A program made the position numbers and the translations under genes. From positions 1-10,871 of the forward strand of contig JAISSG010000148.1 in the NCBI GenBank assembly GCA_031273185.1: 10,871 bases of DNA. The letters run 5' to 3'. The stretch comes from Treponema sp. Its GTDB lineage: Bacteria; Spirochaetota; Spirochaetia; Treponematales; Breznakiellaceae. The notes under the pieces are model-generated. The model did not search any database. It was not told the origin of the DNA and saw only the letters and a program-made list of their open reading frames with translations. Of the stretch, positions 1 through 6,236 are shown piece after piece (within the stretch, counting starts at the first letter, position 1; every line of letters begins with the position of its first letter).

Positions 1-98
1 GCTATAAAGACAAATCAAAGTCAAAACTCCCTCTGTCAAGACTGATGTTTGATTGCCTGTTGGATTCCCAGAATATTATCTCTGTTTTGGCTGGCTAA
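1..98 (+). CDS. C-terminal end of an unidentified gene entering from the left
   Basis: Reading from base 3, an open frame gives about 31 residues (YKDKSKSKLPLSRLMFDCLL and a further 11 residues ending ISVLAG) before TAA at 96-98. The composition is protein-like: a basic start, then alternating hydrophobic residues. The other two plus-strand frames stop earlier or look unnatural. The piece is too short to assign a family. It lies 77 bp upstream of the next gene on the same strand, so the two could share a transcript. A chance open frame at the window edge cannot be excluded. Confidence 0.4.
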   Translation, partial: YKDKSKSKLPLSRLMFDCLLDSQNIISVLAG

Positions 99-175
99 GA
101 GTGAAAATTGATTTCCGTGCGTAACCCATAGCATAAGCCCCGATAGTAGGTTATAGTATACCTTGGAGGCCCACA

Positions 176-493
176 ATGGAAGCGGTAGTCCAGATACTTG
201 AAGCTGAAGAACTTGCCCCAGTTATGTATATCCCCTCGGAGATGCGGCACAACCGCCTTGAAGTAACACTTCGATTAGCCAAAGAAACTACCGCCGAGCC
301 GGTTCAAGCAGCGCATATCAACACGGAGATCATGCAAAAATTCCGTAAAGCCGCCGAATCGGGCGAAGCTATGAAGCACCTCAAAAAGAAACTGGCTGAA
401 GGCGCACGATTTGACTTTGACATCGCAAAACTTTCAAACGGAACCATGACCGAAGACGACTGGCAAAACCTATATGCCCTTCAAAATACCTAA
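176..493 (+). CDS. Small antitoxin-like protein, 105 aa
   Basis: The start is fixed by a good Shine-Dalgarno GGAGG at 165-169, six bases before ATG. The N-terminal 35 residues (MEAVVQILEAEELAPVMYIP, then a segment containing VEVTLRL-like residues) resemble short treponemal proteins annotated as antitoxins of type II toxin-antitoxin pairs. Those begin with a beta-hairpin-like 'VQI.EA..LAP...P......VEV' segment. The rest is helical and charged (residues 45-80, many K, E and A) and ends in an acidic/aromatic tail. No toxin gene follows: the next object is a palindromic element and then a broken gene on the other strand. It could be an orphan antitoxin or an unrelated small protein. The coding call is firm; the function is inferred from resemblance only. 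Confidence 0.7.
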   Translation: MEAVVQILEAEELAPVMYIPSEMRHNRLEVTLRLAKETTAEPVQAAHINTEIMQKFRKAAESGEAMKHLKKKLAEGARFDFDIAKLSNGTMTEDDWQNLYALQNT

Positions 494-504
494 CGACACC
501 ATAT

Positions 505-615
505 CTAGTGTTCTGTAAAATACAAATGACAAAGTATATTGCTTCGTTAATTCCTTATTTGATAAGGAATTAACGAATATACGAATTAAGCAAACTGAAT
601 ATTACAGAACACTAG
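505..615. repeat. 111-bp palindromic MITE-like element between convergent genes
   Basis: The segment is symmetric about base 560. The outer arms CTAGTGTTCTGTAA (505-518) and TTACAGAACACTAG (602-615) are perfect complements. The inner arms TCGTTAATTCCTTAT (544-558) and ATAAGGAATTAACGA (562-576) are also perfect, with a TTG loop. The 25-bp stretches between them are of equal length but diverged. Equal spacing, TA at both borders (506-507 and 613-614) and no coding capacity fit a miniature inverted-repeat element of the IS630/Tc1 type, which duplicates TA on insertion; that family is inferred. It sits between two convergent genes and could also act as a bidirectional terminator. Its AT-rich sequence contrasts with most of the window. 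Confidence 0.7.
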
Positions 616-625
616 TATTGGTTTT

Positions 626-1252
626 TTACCACTCTTTCGGCTGAAAATCTTTTGGCGGTTCGAGTAAACGGACATCTTCCCCCGTTAATTCAAGGACAAA
701 TAAACCGTTTTGTTCCGCGTATTCCCGTGCTTCAGGCGTTACCACTGCGCCAACTATCGCGCCCAGCAACTTTTTCCCTTTAACTTCAGCAGGCGGGTAT
801 TGCCGTATCAACAGCATCCGTTTTATATGCTCGTCAACATGAGTCGTTGTTTCCAGCCATCGTTTAACTTCAACCGCCATACACAGGGTCGTGTTGGAAA
901 GCAAAATATCTATATCGATGCGCATACGGCTGTTATCGTCATAAATGGGAACACGGCGGTACATCCGCTTGAGGTTGTAATTATAAGCGTCAAACTTCTC
1001 GCCCAGGTGAGGCGCAAAAAAGGTTTCGATCAAATCGCCCATAGACAGGTTAAGCCCGCCGACATTGGCGGTTACACGGTCAACTTTTTCCCCCAGTTTA
1101 TCGATACGTTCTTTGGCCTAGGTGTTTACACGGTCTATTCTTTCCCCCAGTTGGTCAATTTGCGTCTGGCTTTTCATTAAAGCCGCCCAAACAGCGGGAA
1201 AATCAAGCGTTTTCCCCCATTCCGCCGCTTTTTGAGCTGTCATTTCCGCCAT
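626..1252 (-). pseudogene. PD-(D/E)XK nuclease-like coiled-coil protein split by an in-frame amber codon
   Basis: One continuous minus-strand frame runs from ATG at 1252 to TAA at 626-628 and is interrupted only by TAG at 1118-1120. The upstream part (44 aa, starting MAEMTAQKAAEWGKTLDF) and the stretch just after the stop form an amphipathic helix in which LGERIDRV and LGEKVDRV recur 17 codons apart, so both sides clearly belong to one protein. The downstream part has the hallmark of PD-(D/E)XK nuclease-fold proteins: RIDIDILL, then AVEVK (D43/D45, E58 and K60 counted from Met at 1042). It ends in FQPKEW. This is the layout of a family abundant in treponemes (variable helical N-terminus, nuclease-like domain, 'FxPxEW' end) with no proven function. 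Restoring one codon gives 208 residues. The nuclease half might still be made from ATG 1042, although no Shine-Dalgarno is visible there. Confidence 0.8.
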
Positions 1253-1326
1253 AAAATGCCCCACTATTGTATGCTTCCAGTGTATTGCAATAACAAGAAA
1301 AATACAAAAGTCACCTGAATGTATGC

Positions 1327-1779
1327 TCATGCTTCCGGCCTGAAAACCTGGGTCACTGCGCTGCCGTCCTCGAACAGGCGGCGGATGTACAGGCGGTTTT
1401 CGAGTCGGTGCTTTTCCCACAGGCCGTCTTTTTGCTGCTCGATTGCAAGCTGGAGGCATTCCTCGCGGCCAAGGGCCTTGCGCCGCTGGGCAAAGAGGTA
1501 CAGCCCGGCGGGTATGGTCCAGCGGGGCTCCGGGCCATCGCCCCGGCTCCCGTCCGGCTCGGCGCTGGCCCGGCCCGAAAAGACAAGCTCCCCCAGAAAA
1601 CAGCCCGCCTCCGGGTCGATGCGCCCCGCCTGCTCCGGGTTAAGCTCAAAGCAGAAAGCCAGCTCCTGCGAGGCATCTCCGTCTGCCAGGGCTGCGGGGC
1701 CGAACGGGTCAAGCCCGGGCGCGTGGGCATACTCAAGCGGGGCGCGGAGGTCCAAGCGTATCAGCGGAGATTCTTCCAT
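1327..1779 (-). CDS. Conserved-looking hypothetical protein, 150 aa
   Basis: I do not recognise a named family. The protein starts MEESPLIRLDLRAPLEYAHA, is acidic, has no signal peptide or membrane segment, and ends with a basic stretch (ENRLYIRRLFEDGSAVTQVF) that looks like a beta-hairpin. Residues 90-125 (WTIPAGLYLFAQRRKAL and beyond) read like a folded domain, probably mixed alpha/beta and cytoplasmic. This frame is preferred over the overlapping minus-strand frame 1353-1736 and the plus-strand frames because those are dominated by R, S, P, A and C, typical of shadow frames. No Shine-Dalgarno precedes the ATG; a -10-like TATACT lies only nine bases upstream. The gene lies 74 bp upstream of the broken nuclease gene on the same strand and is probably transcribed separately or as first gene. 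Confidence 0.7.
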   Translation of the reverse strand: MEESPLIRLDLRAPLEYAHAPGLDPFGPAALADGDASQELAFCFELNPEQAGRIDPEAGCFLGELVFSGRASAEPDGSRGDGPEPRWTIPAGLYLFAQRRKALGREECLQLAIEQQKDGLWEKHRLENRLYIRRLFEDGSAVTQVFRPEA

Positions 1780-1788
1780 AATACGAAA

Positions 1789-1794
1789 AGTATA
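1789..1794 (-). promoter_or_regulatory. Candidate -10 hexamer for the 150-aa gene
   Basis: On the minus strand TATACT (five of six matches to TATAAT) ends nine bases before the ATG at 1779. The predicted transcription start would fall two or three bases before the start codon, giving an almost leaderless mRNA. The best -35 candidate is TTGCAA with a short 15-bp spacer, so the site is only moderately supported. Confidence 0.4.
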
Positions 1795-1809
1795 CTACTT
1801 TGGGGGCCT

Positions 1810-1855
1810 TTGCAAAACTCCCGTTTTACAGGGGCTTTGATAAAGCGTTTTGCAA
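1810..1855. repeat. Stem with two inner hairpins upstream of the lipoprotein gene
   Basis: TTGCAAAAC (1810-1818) and GTTTTGCAA (1847-1855) are perfect 9-bp complementary arms. Between them lie two small hairpins: CCC/GGG around GTTTTACA (about 1820-1833) and CTTT-GAT-AAAG (1835-1845). The whole could fold as a three-way junction. It sits between the divergent starts of the 150-aa gene and the lipoprotein gene, so it may be an RNA leader structure, an operator or a dispersed intergenic repeat; which of these cannot be told from one copy. Confidence 0.4.
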
Positions 1856-1888
1856 TTTCGCGCCATATACATGGCAAGGAGACGCAAA

Positions 1889-2896
1889 ATGAAATATCGT
1901 AATCTTGTTCTGGCAGGGGTGCTCTCGGTTCTCTGCGCGGTCTGTTCCTGCGCCAGCGGCAGCTCGGAAGCGGCGATGCTGGTGCTGGGGAAAAGCTCCG
2001 AGGCCCCGGTGTTTCTTTCCTGCAAGGCGGTGTCCGAGACGGAGATCGATTTCCAGTTCTCGCGGCCAGTAAAGGTAACGTCGCTGCACTTCAGCCCGGC
2101 GATTCGGCTGGAGGCCGTGGAAGACGGCAGCACCGTCAAGGTGAGCTTCAGCGAAGGGCCGGGGCCGGGGGAGCGGCTCACCGCCGACCTCCTGGCCGAG
2201 GACGACAGCGGCAGCACCATCAACGTGCTGGTCCCGCTACGCACCAGGAACGACAGGATCCCCCCGCTGCGCATCACCGAGCTGCGAACCGAGTATTCAA
2301 AACCCAAGTGCGAATTTATCGAGCTTAGGGCGTTCGCGGCGGGAAACACGGGCGCGATGCGGGTGTACGTGGCGGGAAACAGCAAGGCCCCGCTGGTGTA
2401 CGAGTTTCCGTCAATTGAGGTGCGAAACGGGGAGTACATCGTGCTGCACCTGCGGACAACGGAAGAAAGCAACCGCGACGAGCTGGGCCGCAATTTGGAA
2501 GAATCCGGCGGCGCGGACTCTTCCCCGACGGCGCGGGACCTGTGGATTCCAGGCTCGTCCAAGCTGCTGCACAAAACCGACGCGGTGTACCTGCTTGACC
2601 AGGACGACGGCGTTGTCGACGCGGTGATGATAAGCGAAAGCGCCGATCCCTGGTGGGGCAAGGACTATTTTGCCGAGGCTGCGGAATTCCTGTTCAGTGC
2701 CGGTGCCTGGAAAAGCCGTGACGGAAAACCCTGCGGCCCTGCGGAGGCCGCGCAATCCACCGGCACGACGCTTACCCGGACGATCTGCCGCGACGAGGCC
2801 CTTGGCGAAAATTCAGGCACGGCAGCCGACTGGTACATCACCGCGAATAGCTGCGCGACCCCGGGAAAGCCAAACAACCCGAAGCGGTACAACTAA
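1889..2896 (+). CDS. Lipoprotein with lamin-tail-like (LTD) domain, 335 aa
   Basis: The start is ATG 1889, seven bases after AAGGAG (1876-1881); an upstream in-frame ATG at 1850 has no ribosome site and would bury the signal peptide. The N-terminus MKYRNLVLAGVLSVLCAVCS followed by CASGS is a lipoprotein signal with the likely lipidated cysteine near residue 21, in the relaxed lipobox style of spirochaetes. Residues about 30-120 are beta-rich. Residues about 130-195 (RITELRTEY, EFIELRAF, MRVYVAG, VYEFPSIEV and GEYIVLHL) follow the order of a lamin-tail domain, an immunoglobulin-like fold common in secreted bacterial proteins. The C-terminus has conserved-looking WWGKDYF and ends TPGKPNNPKRYN. 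It probably sits in the envelope, facing the periplasm or cell surface. The binding partner is unknown. It converges on the HDOD gene with 16 bp between stop codons. Confidence 0.88.
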   Translation: MKYRNLVLAGVLSVLCAVCSCASGSSEAAMLVLGKSSEAPVFLSCKAVSETEIDFQFSRPVKVTSLHFSPAIRLEAVEDGSTVKVSFSEGPGPGERLTADLLAEDDSGSTINVLVPLRTRNDRIPPLRITELRTEYSKPKCEFIELRAFAAGNTGAMRVYVAGNSKAPLVYEFPSIEVRNGEYIVLHLRTTEESNRDELGRNLEESGGADSSPTARDLWIPGSSKLLHKTDAVYLLDQDDGVVDAVMISESADPWWGKDYFAEAAEFLFSAGAWKSRDGKPCGPAEAAQSTGTTLTRTICRDEALGENSGTAADWYITANSCATPGKPNNPKRYN

Positions 2897-2917
2897 TGTA
2901 ATACACGATGTGTTACA
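2897..2917. terminator. Small hairpin between convergent genes
   Basis: The 21 bases starting directly after the lipoprotein stop codon form a 9-bp stem (one T-G pair) with a CGA loop: TGTAATACA pairs with TGTGTTACA around 2906-2908. It fills the 16-bp gap and overlaps the HDOD stop codon. There is no clear U-tract on either side, so a role as a shared bidirectional terminator is plausible but not shown. Confidence 0.4.
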
Positions 2918-4406
2918 CGCTTTCTTTCCTGAACCCCTGGGCCAGGCGTTCCAGCAGGCTGTCGATCTGCCCTTTTGAGGAGATGCCGAAGCTCGCAAGC
3001 GGGCCTTCCTCGAACTGGTCGAAAACGGCGTTGCCGCTTTCGTACTCGCAAAACATGTTGGCAAGATACACGCATTCCACCACGCTGCGGTATTTTGCCC
3101 CGGCATCCGAGGGGTTGTGATGGTAGCGGATCGCGTTGACCAGGGGATCGGGAAAGTTCCACTTTTCCGCGATAAGCGCGCCTATTTCGGCGTGGTTCAT
3201 CCCTGCCGAGAGGTCTTCAAAGGTGGATTGGGGAATGTTTCTCGTGGCGCAGAAATTCCGTATATTGCCCAGCAGGGAGGGGTGGACGTTTGAAAAGACG
3301 ATTTTCCCCATGTCGTGGAGCATGCCGCTCGCATATGCGTCATCCAGAAGGCCGTTGTCCTTTTTGAAATTTTTGGCGAGGCTGTAGGCGTAAAACGCGG
3401 CCTTGTAGCTATGCTCCCACAGGCTCCGCTTTTCCGGGGTATCGGCGCCCAGTACCTGCTGCGTCCCGTAGGAATACAGCAGGTTTTTGATTCCCTGCAT
3501 GCCGACCATTTTTACCGCCTCGGCAATGCTGTCAACCCGCTTTGCCAGCATGAAGTGGGCGGAATTGACGATCCTCAGGAGGTCTGCGGTCAGCGCCGGG
3601 TCAGTGGACAATTGCCGGGCAATTGTCCCCATGCTGGCATCTTCGCTGTCAATGAGCCGCTGGATACCGAGGATGTTCTCGGGGAACTGGGGAAGGGATC
3701 TGACGCTGCTGGCGATTTCCGAGGAAAGCGCCGAGACGTTTTCCGCGCTAAGCTGGTCAAGGGGGATCATTATCCGCGCAACGGTTTCGCTGCCGCTGCC
3801 GTATATCTTGAAGCACTCCTCGCCAAGCCCGATTTTTTTCAGCATGAGCGCAAGGATCACCAGGCCCAGCCCCGCGCCCTCGGAATCGTCAAGCACCTGC
3901 GAGATCGCCTCGTCAAGGCTGTCGAACTTGCGGGAGCGGGCCAGGCGGCTGTGAATGCGGCCCAGCTCGGCGCGGGTGATTGCGGCGTTGTTGCGAATCT
4001 CGATGCTGAATATCCTTTCCCGTATCTGCAAAACGAGTCTTATGTACAGCCCCATTTTTTCCTGCGTTTCCAGGAAGTGGGCGATGTTGCCCAGGGTCGT
4101 TTCCTTGAACCGCCCCATCCCCTCCTGGTAATCCCAGGGATTGGAGAGGTCCAGGCCGCGCTCGGCAAAATACGCCCGCTTGGTATTCGCCTTCTTGGCG
4201 TTTGCGGCAAGCTCCTGGACGCAGTAGACAATGTGGTCCCTGATTTTTTCCTGCCCGGCGTACTTTAGAAAAACGGCAATGATCGCTTCGATATAGGCTT
4301 CCGTTTCTCTGGGCAGGGTATACGTGGTAATGGTGACGGGAATGCCGGAGAGAACGGCTTTTTTTATTTCGGCTTCATTTGCAGCCATCTTTTCGCTCAA
4401 GGCCAT
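2913..4406 (-). CDS. Histidine-kinase-like ATPase domain fused to an HDOD domain, 497 aa
   Basis: Residues about 30-215 look like a GHKL/HATPase domain: an N-box-like ELAANAKKAN (E65, N69), a strand ERIFSIEIRNN, and a G-box DDSEGAGLGLVIL (173-185). No phosphoacceptor H-box is visible, so it is not a normal sensor kinase. Residues about 235-440 are an HDOD domain: LPQFPENI, DPALTADLLRIVNSA, MQGIKNLL, then LHDMGK (H364, D365), NHAEIGALIAEKW (H405) and RYHH (427-430). HDOD proteins are regulators related to HD phosphohydrolases; several act in two-component, cyclic-di-GMP or motility networks. The protein appears cytoplasmic, without membrane segments. Start: ATG 4406 has no Shine-Dalgarno; Met7 (4388) is an alternative. 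It diverges from the membrane hydrolase gene across 57 bp and converges with the lipoprotein gene. Confidence 0.92.
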   Translation of the reverse strand: MALSEKMAANEAEIKKAVLSGIPVTITTYTLPRETEAYIEAIIAVFLKYAGQEKIRDHIVYCVQELAANAKKANTKRAYFAERGLDLSNPWDYQEGMGRFKETTLGNIAHFLETQEKMGLYIRLVLQIRERIFSIEIRNNAAITRAELGRIHSRLARSRKFDSLDEAISQVLDDSEGAGLGLVILALMLKKIGLGEECFKIYGSGSETVARIMIPLDQLSAENVSALSSEIASSVRSLPQFPENILGIQRLIDSEDASMGTIARQLSTDPALTADLLRIVNSAHFMLAKRVDSIAEAVKMVGMQGIKNLLYSYGTQQVLGADTPEKRSLWEHSYKAAFYAYSLAKNFKKDNGLLDDAYASGMLHDMGKIVFSNVHPSLLGNIRNFCATRNIPQSTFEDLSAGMNHAEIGALIAEKWNFPDPLVNAIRYHHNPSDAGAKYRSVVECVYLANMFCEYESGNAVFDQFEEGPLASFGISSKGQIDSLLERLAQGFRKESV

Positions 4407-4412
4407 TTTAGC

Positions 4413-4441
4413 AAAATACTTGCTATTGATATATTAATCAA
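4413..4441 (-). promoter_or_regulatory. Candidate promoter for the HDOD gene
   Basis: On the minus strand TTGATT (4436-4441) and TATTTT (4413-4418) are separated by 17 bp. The -10 ends six bases before the ATG at 4406, which would give a leaderless transcript. The AT-rich 57-bp gap must hold the promoters for both divergent genes. Support comes only from hexamer match and spacing. Confidence 0.35.
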
Positions 4442-4446
4442 TTGCA

Positions 4447-4452
4447 TATACT
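4447..4452 (+). promoter_or_regulatory. Candidate -10 hexamer for the membrane hydrolase-like gene
   Basis: TATACT matches the -10 consensus at five of six positions and ends 11 bases before ATG 4464. No Shine-Dalgarno lies between, so the leader would be about five bases long. Possible -35 elements (TTGATA with a 15-bp spacer) overlap the promoter proposed for the divergent HDOD gene. Confidence 0.35.
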
Positions 4453-4463
4453 GTTTTGTCGAA

Positions 4464-5924
4464 ATGAGAGAAATTTGGGCGCCGGAAGCGGCTGTTGTCG
4501 CGTTTCTCGCCTTGCCGTTTTTAAGGTCCTTTGTCAAAGCGCTTAGGCCCCTCGACGGGCTGGGCTGGCTTCCGCCTATTGCCTTATTGCTAATGATTGG
4601 CATATTCCCCGCCTATGGTTTCAGGCCGGAGTGCCTGCCTTTGCTGGTCGTGGCGGCTTTCATAAGCACTGTCCATTTTTTCTTTTGCCGGGAAGATGCC
4701 CATCGCCGCCGCTCGTCCCTGCTGGCCGCGCTTTCGCTGTCGCTTCTGGCGGCGGCAGCCGTCCCCGCGTTTGCCTTCGCGCCCAGGGTTTATACCGGGT
4801 GGAAAGAAAAGCCGGGGCTGGCAAGGACGCTGAAAGCCGGGGCCTCCGGCAGGGACTACAGCCTGCGGATATACGAGACCGCCCCGGAAGGCGCGGCTGC
4901 CTTGGCAGAGAGGCCTCTCGTTTTTCTGGTTCCCCCGGAAATAGGCTCCGAGGCTTCGGTGGACCTTGTGTGCAGGGAGCTTCTGGAAAACGGCTTTACG
5001 GTCGTTACTTATTCCCGCGAGGGCCGCGATTCTTTGCTTGCGGCGATGGGGCGCTGGCGCGTTTGCCAGAAGGCCGCCGGTTTGTACAAGGCCAACGAAA
5101 AGGGGAAAGTGCTTGAGGCCGGGAGGAGGCTGGACATCGAATACCTTTTGCCCCTTCTGCCCTCTTTGCTGGGCGGCGCGGGGCGCGGCGGCCTGCCGCC
5201 GCTTCTGCTTGTCGGCTACGGCGCCGGCGGTTCCGCGCTTGCCTACATGGCCGGTGAAAACAGGCTTGGGTTCCTCTACGGCAACACGCTGGGGGCGGTC
5301 TCCGTCGAGGGCCGGTTGTGGTCCTCCTACGTAGCCGAGGGGCGGGCTGCCCCCGAAATCCCCGTCGGCGCCGGGAGAGTCCGGCACCAGTGGTTTGCGC
5401 TGACCAGCCGGCTGCGGGACATGGGGCCCCGAAGGGTTGCGCGGGAGGGGCCGCTGCCCGCCGCCGGCCTTCCCGTGCTGTACCTGATCAGCGGCAGGGC
5501 ATTGGATGCCGATAAAGGCCACCAGCCCTACCAGGCGGTCTTTGACGTGGTACGCCAGGGTTCCGGCCCGGCTGCCCTTGCCGCCATCGAAAGCGCCGGC
5601 CCGCTGGACTACCAGGACTACCCGCTGACCCGCCCCGTGTACTCGTTTCTGTTGCCGGGGCAAAAGGACGCGAAAAGAAGCAGGTCCCCGGTCGGCGACA
5701 CGGCGGCAATTATCGGCAATTTCGCCGTTTTTCTGCTGGAACAGGCAGGAGGGGCGGGAGAGGCAGGCATACCAGGCCGCCAGCCCATCGACGGTAGCCT
5801 GTATTTTGAGGGCAAGGGTCTGGGCGGCTTCATGCCGCAACGCGAAAAGGGGGACCGGGGAGAGGAGGCCAATGTTTCACGTGAAACGTTTATGGGGACT
5901 AGGGGAACGGGGACTGGGGACTAG
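4464..5924 (+). CDS. Membrane protein with alpha/beta-hydrolase-like domain, 486 aa
   Basis: The N-terminal 107 residues contain about four hydrophobic helices (near 7-24, 36-53, 57-75 and 86-107), separated by short basic loops such as DAHRRRSS. The remaining part resembles an alpha/beta hydrolase: a strand PLVFLVPPEIGSEA, a strand FTVVTYSREGRD, the nucleophile-elbow position LLLVGYGAGGSAL (248-258) and a late strand PVLYLISGRALDADKGHQPY that could carry an acidic residue and a histidine. The usual G-x-S-x-G elbow reads G-Y-G-A-G, so the catalytic serine is absent at that position; the protein may be inactive or use another residue. The last 17 codons are odd: residues 470-475 (NVSRET) are encoded by a parS palindrome, and the stop codon lies in a 7-bp repeat array. 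The family is not recognised. The antisense frame 4590-5840 looks like a shadow, rich in R, P, Q and G. Confidence 0.78.
   Translation: MREIWAPEAAVVAFLALPFLRSFVKALRPLDGLGWLPPIALLLMIGIFPAYGFRPECLPLLVVAAFISTVHFFFCREDAHRRRSSLLAALSLSLLAAAAVPAFAFAPRVYTGWKEKPGLARTLKAGASGRDYSLRIYETAPEGAAALAERPLVFLVPPEIGSEASVDLVCRELLENGFTVVTYSREGRDSLLAAMGRWRVCQKAAGLYKANEKGKVLEAGRRLDIEYLLPLLPSLLGGAGRGGLPPLLLVGYGAGGSALAYMAGENRLGFLYGNTLGAVSVEGRLWSSYVAEGRAAPEIPVGAGRVRHQWFALTSRLRDMGPRRVAREGPLPAAGLPVLYLISGRALDADKGHQPYQAVFDVVRQGSGPAALAAIESAGPLDYQDYPLTRPVYSFLLPGQKDAKRSRSPVGDTAAIIGNFAVFLLEQAGGAGEAGIPGRQPIDGSLYFEGKGLGGFMPQREKGDRGEEANVSRETFMGTRGTGTGD
5869..5904 (+). repeat. 36-bp direct repeat, copy 1 (parS plus start of G-rich array)
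   Basis: The 36 bases CCAATG through the parS palindrome, CGTTTAT and GGGGACTAGGG recur without mismatch at 6113-6148. Outside these limits the two copies diverge. The duplicated unit therefore joins a parS site to the first heptamers of a G-rich array, so the two were copied together. Confidence 0.9.
5873..5888. promoter_or_regulatory. parS site 1 (ParB-binding centromere site)
   Basis: TGTTTCACGTGAAACG matches the well-known parS consensus bound by chromosomal ParB (TGTTTCACGTGAAACA type) at 15 of 16 positions, with a perfect 14-bp palindromic core. ParB loads here and spreads, helping origin segregation and loading of condensin. This copy lies inside the last codons of the membrane hydrolase-like gene, in reading frame, so ParB binding and transcription of that gene may interfere. 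Confidence 0.85.
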
Positions 5925-5940
5925 GGAACGGGGACTGGGG
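5894..5940 (+). repeat. G-rich heptamer array A
   Basis: Begins five bases after parS 1 and consists of GGGGACT-type heptamers (GGGGACT, AGGGGAAC, GGGGACT, GGGGACT, AGGGAAC, GGGGACT, GGGG). Seven runs of three or four G occur at 7-8 bp intervals with loops of three or four bases, which satisfies the standard G-quadruplex pattern nearly twice over. It contains the TAG stop (5922-5924) of the upstream gene. Confidence 0.9.
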
Positions 5941-6096
5941 TAAAGAAAAGAGAGATAAAGAAAATAGGGCTGTGTGTTGTTTGCAGGGCTGTGCGCTCAC
6001 CTTCGGGCTTCTGCCAGGTTTTTTATTTTAAGCCTTAATCTTGATTTTTCTCTATGTCCTTTGTAAAAACCCGTGCCCTTTGTGAGCTTCTTCTTT
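5941..6096. other. Non-coding spacer between array A and parS 2
   Basis: No convincing gene is present. The first 25 bases are a purine tract (AAAGAAAAGAGAG and onward). AGGGCTGTG occurs twice (5966-5974 and 5985-5993). A T-rich stretch after GCCAGG (about 6019-6027) could act as a weak terminator for the upstream gene, but I see no solid stem. The rest is pyrimidine-rich on the plus strand and leads into short C-rich heptamers (ATTCCCC twice, 6097-6110) directly before parS 2. Confidence 0.6.
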
Positions 6097-6112
6097 ATTC
6101 CCCATTCCCCAT

Positions 6113-6148
6113 CCAATGTTTCACGTGAAACGTTTATGGGGACTAGGG
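6113..6148 (+). repeat. 36-bp direct repeat, copy 2
   Basis: Identical to 5869-5904; contains parS 2 and the opening heptamers of array B. The copies lie 244 bp apart. Confidence 0.9.
6117..6132. promoter_or_regulatory. parS site 2
   Basis: TGTTTCACGTGAAACG, identical to site 1 including the final G. Preceded by CCAA as in the other two sites. The ATG created by CCAATG gives a spurious reading frame beginning MFHVKR. Confidence 0.88.
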
Positions 6149-6191
6149 ACTAGGGACTGGGGACTAGGGAGTAGGGACTGGGGGACTAGGG
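6138..6191 (+). repeat. G-rich heptamer array B
   Basis: Eight G-runs of three to five bases at 7-8 bp intervals: GGGGACT, AGGGACT, AGGGACT, GGGGACT, AGGGAGT, AGGGACT, GGGGGACT, AGGG. It lies between parS 2 and parS 3 and is followed by another G-rich but non-periodic stretch (6201-6212). It could form two adjacent G-quadruplexes on the plus strand. Confidence 0.9.
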
Positions 6192-6236
6192 TGTTGATTT
6201 GGGGCGCGGGGCGAGGCACGCGAGCCGCCTTGCCAA

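Noticed and set aside
710..1180. Plus-strand ORF of 156 codons opposite the nuclease-like gene
   Set aside because: Aromatic- and cysteine-containing shadow with no start signal; the minus strand has the nuclease motif and family-like C-terminus.
1795..2661. Minus-strand ORF of 288 codons over the lipoprotein gene
   Set aside because: Serine- and arginine-rich shadow frame; the plus strand has a Shine-Dalgarno, a lipoprotein signal and a domain pattern.
3315..4268. Plus-strand ORF of 317 codons
   Set aside because: Antisense to the HDOD gene, which has recognisable motifs; no ribosome site or domain in the plus frame.
4590..5840. Minus-strand ORF of 416 codons
   Set aside because: Antisense to the membrane hydrolase-like gene; rich in R, Q, P and G with no hydrophobic segments or motifs, whereas the plus frame has clear membrane helices.
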